Shown piece after piece: positions 1 through 9,848 of a stretch of 64,000 bases of DNA (the stretch's first letter is position 1; the number at the start of each line of letters is the position of its first letter). The stretch comes from Vibrio sp. YMD68 (GTDB taxonomy: Bacteria; Pseudomonadota; Gammaproteobacteria; Enterobacterales; Vibrionaceae), in the NCBI RefSeq assembly GCF_029958905.1, contig NZ_CP124614.1:62001-126000 (forward strand), in the 5' to 3' direction. The notes beneath the pieces were generated by a model. It did not search any database. It saw only the letters and a program-made list of their open reading frames with translations, and was not told the DNA's origin. Both the position numbers and the translations under genes were made by a program.

Positions 1-1394
1 AGTTCAAACTCTAGTGGGTGAGTTGTCATGTTAATCAGCTCAACATCTTTAGACTTAAGTTCGATGTAAGAATCGATAAAGTCATCAGAGAATACACCAC
101 CAGCCGTCAGGAATTCACGATCGCTATCAAGCGCTTTTAGTGCGACTTCTAGAGATTCTGCAACCGTTGGGATTTCTGCTGCTTCTTCTGCTGGTAAGTC
201 GTACAAGTCTTTATCCATCGCTTCGCCAGGGTGGATCTTGTTCTTAATTCCGTCAAGACCTGCCATCAGCATTGCTGAGTAACATAGATAAGGGTTCGCT
301 GCTGGGTCACCAAAACGTAGCTCGATACGGCGTGCTTTCGGGCTTGGTACCACTGGGATACGGATAGAAGCAGAACGGTTACGTGCAGAGTATGCAAGCA
401 TTACAGGTGCTTCGAAGCCAGGTACAAGACGCTTGTACGAGTTAGTTGATGGGTTAGCAAATGCGTTGATTGCGCGAGCGTGTTTGATGATGCCGCCAAT
501 GTAGTAGATAGCCAGTTCAGATAGGCCGCCGTACTTATCACCAGCAAACAGGTTTACACCGTCTTTTGCTAGAGATTGGTGAACGTGCATACCAGAACCG
601 TTATCACCAACCAGTGGTTTAGGCATGAATGTCGCTGTTTTACCAAACGCGTGAGCAACGTTGTGTACTACGTACTTGTAGATTTGAGTCTCATCGGCTT
701 TTGCTGTTAGCGTGTTGAAGCGAGTTGCGATTTCGTTTTGACCCGCTGTTGCAACTTCATGGTGGTGCGCTTCAACAACAAGGCCCATCTCTTCCATGAT
801 TAGACACATAGCAGAACGGATGTCTTGAGATGAATCAACAGGAGCAACAGGGAAGTAACCCCCTTTCACGCCAGGACGGTGACCTTTGTTACCACCATCG
901 ATATCAGAACCAGAGTTCCAAGCCGCTTCGATGTCGTCAATCTTGAAGAAAGAACCTGACATGTCAGTGTTGAATTTCACATCATCAAATAAGAAGAATT
1001 CTGGCTCAGGACCGACAAGAACAGTGTCTGCGATACCTGTAGAACGCAAGTACTCTTCAGAGCGCTTAGCGATTGAACGTGGGTCACGATCGTAGCCTTG
1101 CATTGTTGCAGGCTCTAAAATATCACAACGAATATTCAGTGTTGAATCTTCTGTGAATGGGTCAAGAACAGCACTTGATGCGTCAGGCATCATGACCATG
1201 TCTGATTCGTTGATACCTTTCCAGCCAGCAACTGAAGAACCGTCGAACATCTTGCCTTCTTCAAAGAAGTCTGCGTCAACTTGGTGAGAAGGTAAGGAAA
1301 TATGCTGCTCTTTGCCTTTTGTATCGGTAAAGCGTAGGTCAACAAACTTAACTTCGTTTTCTTGGATCAGCGATAGGACATTTTCTACTGACAT
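1..1394 (-). CDS. glnA: Glutamine synthetase, type I (3' end outside the window)
   Basis: Makes glutamine from glutamate, ammonia and ATP in the cytoplasm; the central enzyme of nitrogen assimilation. The reverse strand reads [20 protein letters not shown] from an ATG at 1392-1394, preceded by a GGAGGTTA-type ribosome site. Family motifs follow: the FDGSSVAGW segment, the PEPEFFLFD metal site, the [12 protein letters not shown] segment, the [19 protein letters not shown]-binding region and the NRSASIRIP segment. About 464 codons are present and the family has about 469, so only the last few codons, including the tyrosine-adenylylation-independent C-terminal tail, are missing. Control is probably nitrogen-dependent (see the upstream sites). 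Very secure identification. Confidence 0.98.
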   Translation of the reverse strand, partial: MSVENVLSLIQENEVKFVDLRFTDTKGKEQHISLPSHQVDADFFEEGKMFDGSSVAGWKGINESDMVMMPDASSAVLDPFTEDSTLNIRCDILEPATMQGYDRDPRSIAKRSEEYLRSTGIADTVLVGPEPEFFLFDDVKFNTDMSGSFFKIDDIEAAWNSGSDIDGGNKGHRPGVKGGYFPVAPVDSSQDIRSAMCLIMEEMGLVVEAHHHEVATAGQNEIATRFNTLTAKADETQIYKYVVHNVAHAFGKTATFMPKPLVGDNGSGMHVHQSLAKDGVNLFAGDKYGGLSELAIYYIGGIIKHARAINAFANPSTNSYKRLVPGFEAPVMLAYSARNRSASIRIPVVPSPKARRIELRFGDPAANPYLCYSAMLMAGLDGIKNKIHPGEAMDKDLYDLPAEEAAEIPTVAESLEVALKALDSDREFLTAGGVFSDDFIDSYIELKSKDVELINMTTHPLEFE

Positions 1395-1535
1395 CTTGGA
1401 TAACCTCCAGTGTTATTAAAGCGGTATTAGCTCGATTCGTTGTTCTTTTATATAAGTAGAAACCGATATAAAAGTAAGAAACCCAGCATTGATTAATTTC
1501 ATTTCAATTGTATTAACCGATGCTATTTTCTATAA

Positions 1536-1551
1536 AGCGATAATCGTGCCA
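1536..1551 (-). promoter_or_regulatory. Sigma-54 (RpoN) -24/-12 promoter for glnA
   Basis: The reverse strand reads TGGCACGATTATCGCT, which matches the RpoN consensus TGGCACG-N4-TTGCW with the invariant GG and GC at the correct spacing and a single mismatch (TC for TT). Transcription would start near 1525, leaving a leader of about 130 nt before glnA. The location matches glnAp2 of enteric bacteria. Confidence 0.85.
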
Positions 1552-1613
1552 AAAAAATTAATCCATTAATTTCAATGCATTATGTGTTTTTTGTTGGTGG
1601 GCAATAAGAAAGT

Positions 1614-1680
1614 TGCACCAAAATGATCCGTACTGGCACTTATTTGGTGCAAAATAAAGTTAATGCACCAATATGAATCA
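1614..1680. promoter_or_regulatory. Cluster of NtrC-binding half sites upstream of glnA
   Basis: TGCACCA occurs at 1614-1620 and 1664-1670, and TTGGTGCA at 1644-1651 opposes a GGCACT at 1635-1640. These match the NtrC enhancer palindrome (GCACCA and its complement TGGTGC). They lie about 90-150 bp upstream of the predicted sigma-54 start, the distance used by NtrC enhancers at E. coli glnA. Confidence 0.75.
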
Positions 1681-1930
1681 AGCAACAGAGGTTATTCAGC
1701 CAATAATTGCCTGATATGTCAATGACAATAATGGATACCTGAGTTGAGTTTGTCTCAAATCAACTCGTCATCTAGTATTAAAGAAGAATAAATCGCTGAG
1801 ATAGATCACATATTTCTAGGATTTTCTCCAGAATCTGGTACATTACGGACGTTTTTTTAATCAAATAAAGCAATGCTCATTAAATACACGATTTAAGAGG
1901 GTTGCTTCTTTTATAAGTGAATCATATTCC

Positions 1931-3763
1931 ATGGCTACTCCACAGATTGATAAGTTAAGAAATATCGCGATCATCGCGCACGTTGACCACGGCAAAACAA
2001 CACTGGTTGATAAATTGCTACAGCAGTCAGGTACGCTAGAGTCTCGCGGTGAAGCTGAAGAGCGAGTCATGGACTCGAACGACATCGAAAAAGAGCGTGG
2101 CATTACCATTCTTGCTAAGAACACAGCAATTAACTGGAATGACTACCGCATCAACATCGTAGATACTCCTGGACACGCGGACTTCGGTGGCGAAGTTGAG
2201 CGTATTATGTCAATGGTAGATTCCGTTCTACTGATCGTTGACGCGGTTGATGGCCCAATGCCTCAAACTCGTTTCGTAACACAAAAAGCATTCGCACACG
2301 GCCTTAAGCCAATCGTTGTTATCAATAAGATTGACCGCCCTGGCGCTCGTCCTGATTGGGTTATGGATCAAATCTTTGACCTATTTGATAACCTAGGTGC
2401 AACCGATGAACAGCTAGACTTCACCACTGTGTACGCATCAGCACTTAATGGCTGGGCAACAATGGAAGAAGGTGTTGTTGGCGAAGATATGGAACCATTG
2501 TTCCAAGCGGTTGTAGACACAGTAGAAGCGCCTCAAGTTGATCTTGAAGGCCCACTACAAATGCAAGTATCTCAACTTGATTACAGCTCTTACGTCGGCG
2601 TTATCGGTGTTTGTCGTGTCACTCGCGGTAGCGTTAAGCCAAACCAGCAAGTCACCATCGTGAATGCAGAAGGCCAAAAACGTAACGGTAAAGTCGGTAC
2701 GGTTCTAGGTTATCTAGGTCTTGACCGTCACGAAGTAGAACAAGCAAATGCGGGCGATATCATTGCAATCACAGGTCTTGGCGAGCTTAAAATCTCAGAC
2801 ACAATTTGTGATGTGAACAATGTTGAAGCGATGGAAGCATTGTCTGTTGATGAACCAACAGTGACCATGACTTTCCAAGTAAACACTTCGCCATTCGCGG
2901 GTAAAGAAGGTAAGTATGTTACTTCACGTAATATCCTTGAGCGTCTTGAGAAAGAATTAGTTCATAACGTTGCACTTCGCGTTGAAGAAACAGACAGTCC
3001 AGACCGTTTCCGTGTATCAGGCCGTGGTGAGCTTCACCTATCTATCCTGATCGAAAACATGCGTCGTGAAGGTTTCGAGCTAGCCGTATCTCGTCCAGAA
3101 GTTATCATTCGTGAAGAAAATGGCCAGTTAATGGAACCGTTTGAAACAGTGACCATCGATGTTCTTGAAGAACACCAAGGCGCTATCATGGAAAGCATTG
3201 GTCTACGTAAAGGTGAGCTAACGGATATGGCTCCTGATGGCAAAGGCCGTGTACGTATGGACTTCATGATGCCTTCTCGTGGTCTTATCGGTTTCCAAAC
3301 TGAGTTCCTAACAATGACGTCTGGTTCTGGTCTTATTTACCACTCATACGATCACTACGGTCCACACAAAGGTGGTGTGATTGGTCAGCGTAACAACGGT
3401 GTTCTAGTATCGAACGCAACAGGTAAAGCTCTGACTTACGCTCTGTTCTTCCTTCAAGCTCGTGGTCGTTTATTTGCTGAGCACGCGGATGAAGTTTATG
3501 AAGGCCAAATCATCGGTATTCATAACCGTTCAAATGATTTAACCGTAAACTGTCTGAAAGGTAAGCAATTAACCAACGTTCGTGCATCTGGTACCGATGA
3601 AGCACAGGTTCTTTCACCACCTATCAAGCACACACTAGAGCAAGCGCTTGAGTTTATCGATGAAGATGAACTGGTAGAAGTAACGCCTGAAAACATTCGT
3701 ATCCGTAAGAAACTTCTTACTGAAAACGAGCGTAAACGTGCGGCACGTCCTGCAAAAGCGTAA
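1931..3763 (+). CDS. typA: Ribosome-associated translational GTPase TypA/BipA
   Basis: Translation-factor-like GTPase of 610 residues that binds the 70S ribosome and assists assembly of the large subunit, especially in the cold. G1 is H-V-D-H-G-K-T-T at residues 17-24, G3 is D-T-P-G-H at 78-82 and G4 is N-K-I-D at 132-135. EF-G-like domains follow and the family-specific C-terminal region ends in a basic tail. Length equals the usual ~609. It stands alone, divergent from glnA, and is closed by a strong terminator. Secure. Confidence 0.98.
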   Translation: MATPQIDKLRNIAIIAHVDHGKTTLVDKLLQQSGTLESRGEAEERVMDSNDIEKERGITILAKNTAINWNDYRINIVDTPGHADFGGEVERIMSMVDSVLLIVDAVDGPMPQTRFVTQKAFAHGLKPIVVINKIDRPGARPDWVMDQIFDLFDNLGATDEQLDFTTVYASALNGWATMEEGVVGEDMEPLFQAVVDTVEAPQVDLEGPLQMQVSQLDYSSYVGVIGVCRVTRGSVKPNQQVTIVNAEGQKRNGKVGTVLGYLGLDRHEVEQANAGDIIAITGLGELKISDTICDVNNVEAMEALSVDEPTVTMTFQVNTSPFAGKEGKYVTSRNILERLEKELVHNVALRVEETDSPDRFRVSGRGELHLSILIENMRREGFELAVSRPEVIIREENGQLMEPFETVTIDVLEEHQGAIMESIGLRKGELTDMAPDGKGRVRMDFMMPSRGLIGFQTEFLTMTSGSGLIYHSYDHYGPHKGGVIGQRNNGVLVSNATGKALTYALFFLQARGRLFAEHADEVYEGQIIGIHNRSNDLTVNCLKGKQLTNVRASGTDEAQVLSPPIKHTLEQALEFIDEDELVEVTPENIRIRKKLLTENERKRAARPAKA

Positions 3764-3788
3764 TCACTGAATTAGCGATATATCAAAA

Positions 3789-3818
3789 GGGTGGGAAGTT
3801 ATCTTCTCACCCTTTTTT
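3789..3818 (+). terminator. Intrinsic terminator of typA
   Basis: A 10-bp stem (GGGTGGGAAG with CTTCTCACCC, one G-T pair) with a 4-nt loop, followed by six T. It begins 26 bp after the typA stop. Confidence 0.92.
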
Positions 3819-3856
3819 GTATCTGTGAGAAGGGCAAAAATGGAATACAAAGATCG

Positions 3857-4411
3857 ATGAAGCCTTTTATTATTTCTGGAGGTCCAGGGGCGGGCAAGAC
3901 GAGTATCATTGAGTGTTTAGCGAGTATGGGCTACTACACAGCAACAGAAGCCTCACGGATGTTAATCGAGCAGCAGAGTCGCTTCGATAATGGTATTTTG
4001 CCGTGGACGAATCTTGGCGCTTTTGCTGAGCTGTGTTTGGCGTTGATGACCGAGCAAAAGCAAGCGGCGCAGAAAAGTCGACGTATCGCATTTATGGACC
4101 GAGCTGTTCCAGATATTTGCGCGTATTTGAAGCAAGGCAGGTTGCCCATCGAGAAGCGTTATATGAGGGAATGTGAAGGCTATCAGCCGATCGTCTTTCT
4201 TTGTCAACCTGAGCGGTCGATTTACGTACAAGACACCGTAAGGCCTCACCCTTTTGAAGAAGCGTTAGAGATACATGATCAGTTATTGAGCACCTATTTA
4301 GAGTTGGACTTTGATGTGATTCAGGTACCTTGGGGAGAGATTAGTGAAAGAGCTGAGTTTATTGAAAACCAAGTAAAAACAGCCCTAAAAACTCTTATTA
4401 CTGCGGGTTAA
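3857..4411 (+). CDS. AAA_28-like P-loop ATP/GTP-binding protein
   Basis: 184-residue protein starting MKPFIISGGPGAGKTS, with a Walker A motif at residues 8-15 right after the first strand, and later MDRAVPDICAYL. This is the pattern of small AAA_28/NadR-like nucleotide-binding proteins, which resemble nucleoside kinases. The open frame extends further upstream to 3791, but that start lies inside the typA terminator, so the ATG at 3857 is chosen; its ribosome site is weak. The 3' end overlaps the convergent lipoprotein gene by 14 bp. Substrate unknown; possible kinase activity is inference only. Confidence 0.8.
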   Translation: MKPFIISGGPGAGKTSIIECLASMGYYTATEASRMLIEQQSRFDNGILPWTNLGAFAELCLALMTEQKQAAQKSRRIAFMDRAVPDICAYLKQGRLPIEKRYMRECEGYQPIVFLCQPERSIYVQDTVRPHPFEEALEIHDQLLSTYLELDFDVIQVPWGEISERAEFIENQVKTALKTLITAG

Positions 4412-5039
4412 GTTGATTAAGAAATCGATCAGATTCTTCAATAGCGGCGTTCATCTGCTGAATAGCGTACCCAATATCTTTTTCTAAACTCATAAACTCA
4501 CCCTGAAGTGACCCGACCGCGCTTGCATTAAGGTTATGCTTTAGATACAGCGTATTGTCTCTGAGCGTATTGAGTACTGGCGTCATTTTTTTCTCAGCTT
4601 GCTTCATCGCAGACAGCATGCTGTTGTAAGATGTTTTCGTTTCTCGAAGCTTCTGTTGGCTCGAACGGCGAAGTTTATCGCTAGTATATAGGTCAAGCTC
4701 TTGCTGCCATTCATCAAATAGAGCATCAGAGACATCTTCTATTGCTGCAATGCGGTCAGAGACGTCCTGTGCAGCGTTCTCACTGTCTTGATACTTGTCA
4801 TTGATTTCGTTGTACACCTTTTCCAATTCGCCGCCGTCAAATTGGGTGAAAGCGGAAATAGCTTCAAGTGCGCTAGTGAACTCTTGTTGAGCTTCCTGCT
4901 GGGCTTCTTTTGCGTCTTCAACACGTTCAACCATAATGTCACGTTTGTGGTAGCCCACTTGCTCCATCGCAGAATAATAGGTGGATTGGCAACCACTTAA
5001 CGTGAAGAATGAAACCAATAGAATAATTAAATAAGGCAT
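4398..5039 (-). CDS. DUF2959-family lipoprotein
   Basis: 213-residue predicted lipoprotein. The N-terminus MPYLIILLVSFFTLSGCQS is a signal peptide with a lipobox L-S-G-C (Cys17). The rest is highly charged, glutamate- and glutamine-rich and probably long coiled-coil helices, as in DUF2959 proteins. The start is supported by an AAAGGA ribosome site 9 nt upstream; an in-frame extension to 5180 would bury the signal peptide. It converges on the AAA_28-like gene with overlapping 3' ends. Function unknown; envelope location is inferred from the lipobox. Confidence 0.85.
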   Translation of the reverse strand: MPYLIILLVSFFTLSGCQSTYYSAMEQVGYHKRDIMVERVEDAKEAQQEAQQEFTSALEAISAFTQFDGGELEKVYNEINDKYQDSENAAQDVSDRIAAIEDVSDALFDEWQQELDLYTSDKLRRSSQQKLRETKTSYNSMLSAMKQAEKKMTPVLNTLRDNTLYLKHNLNASAVGSLQGEFMSLEKDIGYAIQQMNAAIEESDRFLNQLNPQ

Positions 5040-5343
5040 CAAAATTTCCTTTTTAATGATAAGTCTAAGAGTTGTACCCCACTTAAGAAAATAAAGCCAG
5101 TCGTCTGATCTTGTCGAACTATGTGCAAGAATAAAGGTCATATTTTGAGATGAAAATCTATTTGTCGCTCGGTAATACAAAAGCCTGTAACATTAAGTAC
5201 TGTAAAAAAAATACAGTAAAGCCGTTGAAAGCTCAGGTACAAATTCGATGTGGATCCGATGTCTTTCAGTCGTAAAGAGCACGATGATCGCGATGACAAA
5301 TGGCCTAACTACTGTTTAACCCGGTGTACTAAGGACAGATGTC
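5040..5343. other. Divergent intergenic region, DUF2959 lipoprotein / rbn
   Basis: 304 bp without a gene. It must carry promoters for both flanking genes. The only striking structure is an A-rich inverted repeat, TACTGTA at 5198-5204 with TACAGTA at 5212-5218. It resembles an SOS box but the spacer is one base too long. Confidence 0.5.
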
Positions 5344-6258
5344 GTGGATATAAAAGCAATAGGACATAGCTCTCTGAATTTCTTTCGCTACCTGCTGGTG
5401 CGAATGAACCACGATAGAATCAACGTAAATGCCGGATACCTGACTTACATTACTCTCCTGTCTATTGTGCCAATGCTGACCGTATTGCTTTCCGTGTTAT
5501 CTTCTTTCTCACTGTTTTCAAGCTCGGGTGATGTAATACAAGATTTTGTGATTACTCATTTTGTCCCGGCTGCCGGTGATGCCGTTAAGGGAGCATTGGT
5601 TGAATTTATTGCCAACACCGGAAAGATGACTGCGGTTGGTGGTGCATTTTTGTTTGTCGCAGCGCTGATGCTGATTTCAAATATTGATAAAAACTTGAAT
5701 TTTATCTGGCGAGTAACAGAAAAGCGTCGTCCGGTGTTTTCATTTTCGATGTATTGGATGGTATTAACTCTCGGGCCCATTTTAGTGGGTACAAGTATTG
5801 CCGCGACCTCGTACATCACCTCCCTAAAGATCATTGATAGTGAAGCGATCAGCGGTATTTACAATCTGCTGTTGCGATGGCTGCCATTCTTACTGTCATT
5901 TTTTGCTTTTATCGTTTTGTATCTACTTGTGCCTAATAAAAAAGTACGTTTGACGGACGCCATGGTGGGTGCGATAGCTGCTGCTATACTGTTTGAGCTG
6001 AGCAAAAAGGGGTTTGCTGCTTACATCACTCATTTTCCTTCTTATCAATTGATTTATGGCGCATTAGCGGCGATTCCGATTCTCTTTGTTTGGGTGTATT
6101 TGTGTTGGTTGATTGTCTTGATTGGGGCTGAAATAACGGCAGCTTTGGGTGAACAAGCCCTGTGGTCTGGTGCCTCAGAAGTGCTACAATCAAGCGCTAA
6201 AGAAGAAAAGGGCGAAGAGGACAACAAGAGTGATTGCGCTGATTCAGAGAGTAAGTGA
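5344..6258 (+). CDS. YihY/BrkB-family inner-membrane protein
   Basis: 304-residue integral membrane protein of the YihY (UPF0761, BrkB) family, once mis-called ribonuclease BN. It has about six hydrophobic segments between residues 35 and 265, family sequence around [13 protein letters not shown], and a charged C-terminal tail rich in E, K and D. The start is GTG at 5344 with AAGGACAG just upstream. The 3' end overlaps dtd by 29 bp, and the order yihY-dtd-yiiD is the same as in E. coli. Function is not established for the family. Confidence 0.93.
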   Translation: MDIKAIGHSSLNFFRYLLVRMNHDRINVNAGYLTYITLLSIVPMLTVLLSVLSSFSLFSSSGDVIQDFVITHFVPAAGDAVKGALVEFIANTGKMTAVGGAFLFVAALMLISNIDKNLNFIWRVTEKRRPVFSFSMYWMVLTLGPILVGTSIAATSYITSLKIIDSEAISGIYNLLLRWLPFLLSFFAFIVLYLLVPNKKVRLTDAMVGAIAAAILFELSKKGFAAYITHFPSYQLIYGALAAIPILFVWVYLCWLIVLIGAEITAALGEQALWSGASEVLQSSAKEEKGEEDNKSDCADSESK

Positions 6259-6664
6259 GGCGGCCGTCAAAGTTGACGGTGAAGTCGTTGGAGAAATCGA
6301 CCACGGCCTATTGGTGTTATTAGGCGTTGAGAAAGACGATGATGAAGCGAAGGCGAAACGCCTGGTGGAACGAGTCACGACCTATCGAGTCTTTGGTGAC
6401 GACGAAGGAAAAATGAACCTCAACGTTCAGCAGGTCGGTGGTAAAGTGCTGGTGGTTTCTCAGTTTACGTTGCCTGCCGATACCAAAAAAGGCACAAGGG
6501 CTGGCTTTTCTCGAGGCGCTCACCCAAGTGATGCTGAGCGTTTATACGACTATTTTTCAGATGCTTGCGCAACGGTATTGCCAACAGAACGTGGCCAATT
6601 TGCTGCCGACATGAAAGTGTCATTGGTGAATGATGGTCCGGTGACGTTTTGGTTACAGGTTTAG
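6230..6664 (+). CDS. dtd: D-aminoacyl-tRNA deacylase
   Basis: Hydrolyses D-aminoacyl-tRNAs (and glycyl-tRNA-Ala), recycling tRNA and keeping D-amino acids out of proteins. The 144-residue product has both family motifs: S-Q-F-T at 77-80 and N-D-G-P-V-T-F at 134-140. The start is GTG at 6230, giving the standard I-A-L-I-Q-R-V N-terminus, with a GAAGAGG ribosome site. A longer frame from 6149 only runs back into yihY. Translationally coupled to yihY by overlap. Confidence 0.96.
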   Translation: MIALIQRVSEAAVKVDGEVVGEIDHGLLVLLGVEKDDDEAKAKRLVERVTTYRVFGDDEGKMNLNVQQVGGKVLVVSQFTLPADTKKGTRAGFSRGAHPSDAERLYDYFSDACATVLPTERGQFAADMKVSLVNDGPVTFWLQV

Positions 6665-6731
6665 TGGTTCATCACCGATACCGATACAAGGACGAACAAC
6701 AAGCACAAACAGACAGGCTAGGAAGCATTTA

Positions 6732-7649
6732 ATGTTCAAACTGATTACCCCCAAAACAGATAACCAGCTCAATAAGTATTATCACTTTCGCTGGCAGATG
6801 TTGCGTGAGCCGTGGCAAATGCCTCTAGGTTCTGAACGTGATGAATATGATTCCACTAGCCACCACCGTATGATTGTTGATGGTCGAGGGCGACCTATTG
6901 CGATTGGGCGTCTTCATATCACCCCTGATGACGAAGGCCAAGTGCGTTATATGGCGGTGAAAAGCAATCGTCGCAGCAAGGGCATGGGTTCGTTGTTGTT
7001 GGTGGCTCTGGAGTCGTTAGCGCGCCAGGAAGGGGTGAAGCGACTCGTGTGTAATGCGCGAGAAGACGCCATCGCATTTTATGAGAAGAACCATTTCGAA
7101 CGCCGTGGTGAGTTGAGCGATCAACGTGGCCCAATGCGTCATCAGCAGATGGTCAAACCGCTCGATCCTATGGCGAATGTTCTCAGAAAACCAGAGTGGT
7201 GCACCGAACTGCAAGACCGTTGGGAAAATCAGATCCCGATCAGCGACAAAATGGGCATCAAAATCAATCAATACACAGGGTATCAATTTGAGTGCAGTGC
7301 TCAGCTTAACCCGAACCTAAATCCACATAACACCATGTTCGCCGGTTCTGCCTTTACCTTGGCCACCTTAACGGGATGGGGTATGACGTGGTTACTACTC
7401 AAAGAGCGTGGATTACAAGGGGATATTGTTCTCGCAGACAGTCGAATTCGTTATCGCCATCCGGTTGAATTCAATCCAGTTGCGAGCACGTCTCTAGACG
7501 GCATCAGTGGCGACTTGGATAGGCTTGCCTCTGGGCGAAAAGCAAGAATTGTCATCAATGTGACGATTTATAGCGGCGAGAAAGCCGCGGTGGAATTCAT
7601 TGGCACCTACATGTTAATGCCGAATTATAAATCAGAATTGGCGGTGTAA
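6732..7649 (+). CDS. yiiD: GNAT acetyltransferase/thioesterase fusion, YiiD (FabY) type
   Basis: 305-residue two-domain protein. Residues ~1-145 form a GNAT N-acetyltransferase fold (V-R-Y-M-A-V followed by the acetyl-CoA loop R-R-S-K-G-M-G-S). Residues ~150-305 form a hot-dog thioesterase-like domain (PHNTMFAGSAFTLATL, DSRIRYRHPV). This arrangement is that of E. coli YiiD, which has been linked to initiation of fatty-acid synthesis; transfer of that role here is inference. It lies directly after dtd as in E. coli. Length normal. Confidence 0.92.
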   Translation: MFKLITPKTDNQLNKYYHFRWQMLREPWQMPLGSERDEYDSTSHHRMIVDGRGRPIAIGRLHITPDDEGQVRYMAVKSNRRSKGMGSLLLVALESLARQEGVKRLVCNAREDAIAFYEKNHFERRGELSDQRGPMRHQQMVKPLDPMANVLRKPEWCTELQDRWENQIPISDKMGIKINQYTGYQFECSAQLNPNLNPHNTMFAGSAFTLATLTGWGMTWLLLKERGLQGDIVLADSRIRYRHPVEFNPVASTSLDGISGDLDRLASGRKARIVINVTIYSGEKAAVEFIGTYMLMPNYKSELAV

Positions 7650-7665
7650 TACTGTATCGGTTTGA

Positions 7666-7707
7666 GGGCGCTGTTGGCTTAAGGACACTGTTGGCTTAAG
7701 GGCACTG
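7666..7707. repeat. 17-bp tandem repeat, about 2.5 copies
   Basis: Units 7666-7682 (GGGCGCTGTTGGCTTAA) and 7683-7699 differ at two bases, and a third partial unit follows. It covers the space after yiiD and the stop codon of the convergent AsmA-like gene. Confidence 0.85.
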
Positions 7708-9636
7708 GTGATGGGATGTCACGGTGCCGTTGAGCAGGTCAACATTCAGTTGTTGGCAATCTTGCTCCATCGAAAGCCCGATATTTCCCTGTGTCGGTTC
7801 CACTAAATCAATGTTGCCTTGTATCACCCCCGTCATATCCGTGCCTTTAATTTCCGTCTCCATAATCGAAACTCTCCCCCTATCCGCTTGAACCAAAAGA
7901 TTGCTCACGGTAAATGGTTGAATAAGGGTTTGATTTTGTGTGCTGTTATCACGGTTGGCTGGTGTAGACGTAGACATTAAGACGCCCTCACGAACATGGG
8001 TTTTAAGCGTGCCAGTTAACGAGTGTTCAAACATGTCACGGTTCCCCGACAGACCATGGCTATTCAGTTCGAGTTCAACTTGACCATCGAGGTCAATAGG
8101 TAAAGGGATGATGTTATTCAATAGCTTGAGTGGAAGCCCATCGCCATGCGCTATCAACTGCCAGGGCTGGCTGAGGTTGTTGAGTTCTCTAAACCCTGAT
8201 GCTTCGAAATAACCGCTTTCTAATGGAATGAATAAACGTTCCAATTGCCAAGAGCCGTTGTCAGCATTGCTATTTAACATAGCTTGAGTTGCGATGGTAT
8301 CATCATAACTTAGGCTATTAGCTGACATTTCCAACTCCCCACTCCATAACCCGACAGTGTTATTGCGTTTAAGCTCTAAGTTGCGGCCAGAAACATTGGC
8401 GCCTGATATCTGCCAAAAAGGTGCATGTTCTATTTGAATGATCTGGCTGCGTGCAATATCAAGTTGTTTAATGGTTACGGCTTCTTGCTGTAAAAAATAG
8501 GCAGAGAGTATCGATAAGCTATTTTCGGTACTTTCGGTCAATTTCAGCCCAGACGCTTTTAGCCAATCAAGCTTCGTTGTCGTTGGTGATAGGTGCCCAG
8601 ACAGTTGAAGCCGACCTTGAAGAAAGTCACTGTCAAATTCAGAAATCGTGAGTTTGTTCGGTTGAAACTGCAATTTTGCTATCGGCGAAATGAGCCATTG
8701 ATCTGAATAACTCATGCTTTCTGCATTAAACGAAAGGTAGGCATTTTCTTGTTGCCAAACGGGAGACGAATCTGAGCTCGATGTGAATAGCGAGACATTT
8801 TCGATGGACGCATCTAGGTTAACGGCTTGAAATGTGTCAAATTCAAAATGGCTGTTTAGGATATCAAGGCTATTGATATGACTGATTTTGTTAAAGATGG
8901 GGCTGAAATCGGTGTACAGCGATGGCAGTTTATCTTGTTCTGACAGACTCAATTTATTGATGGTAACGTTAACTAATGACCAGCCATGATTAAATTGCTC
9001 TGCTTGCCCAGACACTTCAGCATTCCGCCACTCAAATGAAGCCCCAAAAATCGTACTGTCCTTGGGCTTGTAGTCGAGGTCAATCAAAAGGTTATTGAAC
9101 GCTTCACCTTGATAGTAGAGTTGTTCGGTGCTGAATTGGATGACACCGAACGGTATCGTTTGATTGCTTTCTGCCCAGAGCGGATTTTTGATCTGAACAT
9201 TGACCCCACGAGCAATGATCTCTTGTGAGGAAACATCAAAATTATTCAAGGCAATTTGGTGTACCGTCAGGTGTTTTTGCCAATCAAATGAAGGTTGGAA
9301 TGCCTGTAGGCTTAATCCATCAATAAGAACGCTATCTACTACCCACTTTTTTTGTTGATAGGGTGTTCGATTAAACCAAATATCCACCTTAGGGATATAA
9401 ATGATGTTCTGCTGTTGATTCTGTTGCTGGTGTTGATAACTGACACCTTCCAAGGAGAAGTGAAATGGCGGGTTATAAGTGAATTTCTCAACGTGAATCC
9501 GATCCTCTAAAAACTGATGAGATAAATAATTCGTAGCGCTGGTGGCGTAATGTGTTTGAGAGAGGATGAACACAGATACAATACAAAAAATGACGAAAGA
9601 AATGAGGATTAGCGAGAGAACCAATAGCTTTTTCAT
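7696..9636 (-). CDS. AsmA-family envelope protein
   Basis: 646-residue protein with one N-terminal membrane segment (MKKLLVLSLILISFVIFCIV) and a long beta-rich, serine- and asparagine-rich periplasmic part. The C-terminal region (residues ~520-640: HGDGLPLKLL, LDGQVELELNSHGLSG, DMTGVIQGNIDL) is typical of AsmA-like proteins, which are thought to form lipid-transfer grooves between the two membranes. The ATG at 9634-9636 is preferred because it puts the membrane helix at the N-terminus. A monocistronic gene, downstream of pckA on the same strand but separated by a terminator. Which AsmA paralogue it is cannot be told. Confidence 0.82.
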   Translation of the reverse strand: MKKLLVLSLILISFVIFCIVSVFILSQTHYATSATNYLSHQFLEDRIHVEKFTYNPPFHFSLEGVSYQHQQQNQQQNIIYIPKVDIWFNRTPYQQKKWVVDSVLIDGLSLQAFQPSFDWQKHLTVHQIALNNFDVSSQEIIARGVNVQIKNPLWAESNQTIPFGVIQFSTEQLYYQGEAFNNLLIDLDYKPKDSTIFGASFEWRNAEVSGQAEQFNHGWSLVNVTINKLSLSEQDKLPSLYTDFSPIFNKISHINSLDILNSHFEFDTFQAVNLDASIENVSLFTSSSDSSPVWQQENAYLSFNAESMSYSDQWLISPIAKLQFQPNKLTISEFDSDFLQGRLQLSGHLSPTTTKLDWLKASGLKLTESTENSLSILSAYFLQQEAVTIKQLDIARSQIIQIEHAPFWQISGANVSGRNLELKRNNTVGLWSGELEMSANSLSYDDTIATQAMLNSNADNGSWQLERLFIPLESGYFEASGFRELNNLSQPWQLIAHGDGLPLKLLNNIIPLPIDLDGQVELELNSHGLSGNRDMFEHSLTGTLKTHVREGVLMSTSTPANRDNSTQNQTLIQPFTVSNLLVQADRGRVSIMETEIKGTDMTGVIQGNIDLVEPTQGNIGLSMEQDCQQLNVDLLNGTVTSHHQCP

Positions 9637-9716
9637 GAGAGGCCTAATCCGGTGTGAATGAGAAGTATCATTTAAAGTGTCTATAGATTGGTACAAAACG
9701 GTGTTAGCTTCAATAG

Positions 9717-9740
9717 AAAAGCCCCTAAATTTAGGGGCTT
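9717..9740 (-). terminator. Intrinsic terminator of pckA
   Basis: The reverse strand reads a 9-bp perfect stem AGCCCCTAA / TTAGGGGCT followed by TTTT. It sits about 110 bp beyond the pckA stop. Confidence 0.85.
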
Positions 9741-9848
9741 GTAGCTAAGTTTTAAAACAAAGATAAGTTTTTAAGATAAGTTATGCGATAAATTTCAAAA
9801 CACGTTATCGCTGATCTTATCTAATGCAGACCCGTAGGTTTTTTGCTT

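Larger units (their letters stand above)
1395..1930. other. Divergent intergenic region glnA/typA
   Basis: 536 bp between two divergently transcribed genes, clearly AT-rich. It holds a sigma-54-type promoter and NtrC-like half sites for glnA (listed separately). The typA promoter must lie in the right part; no strong -35/-10 pair stood out there. I see no open reading frame with a ribosome site. Confidence 0.7.

Noticed and set aside
5198..5218. SOS-box-like inverted repeat TACTGTA...TACAGTA
   Set aside because: The distance between CTGT and ACAG is nine bases, while LexA boxes have eight; no SOS gene is adjacent.
5344..6258. Ribonuclease BN
   Set aside because: The YihY/BrkB family was named so by mistake; the sequence is an integral membrane protein without nuclease motifs.
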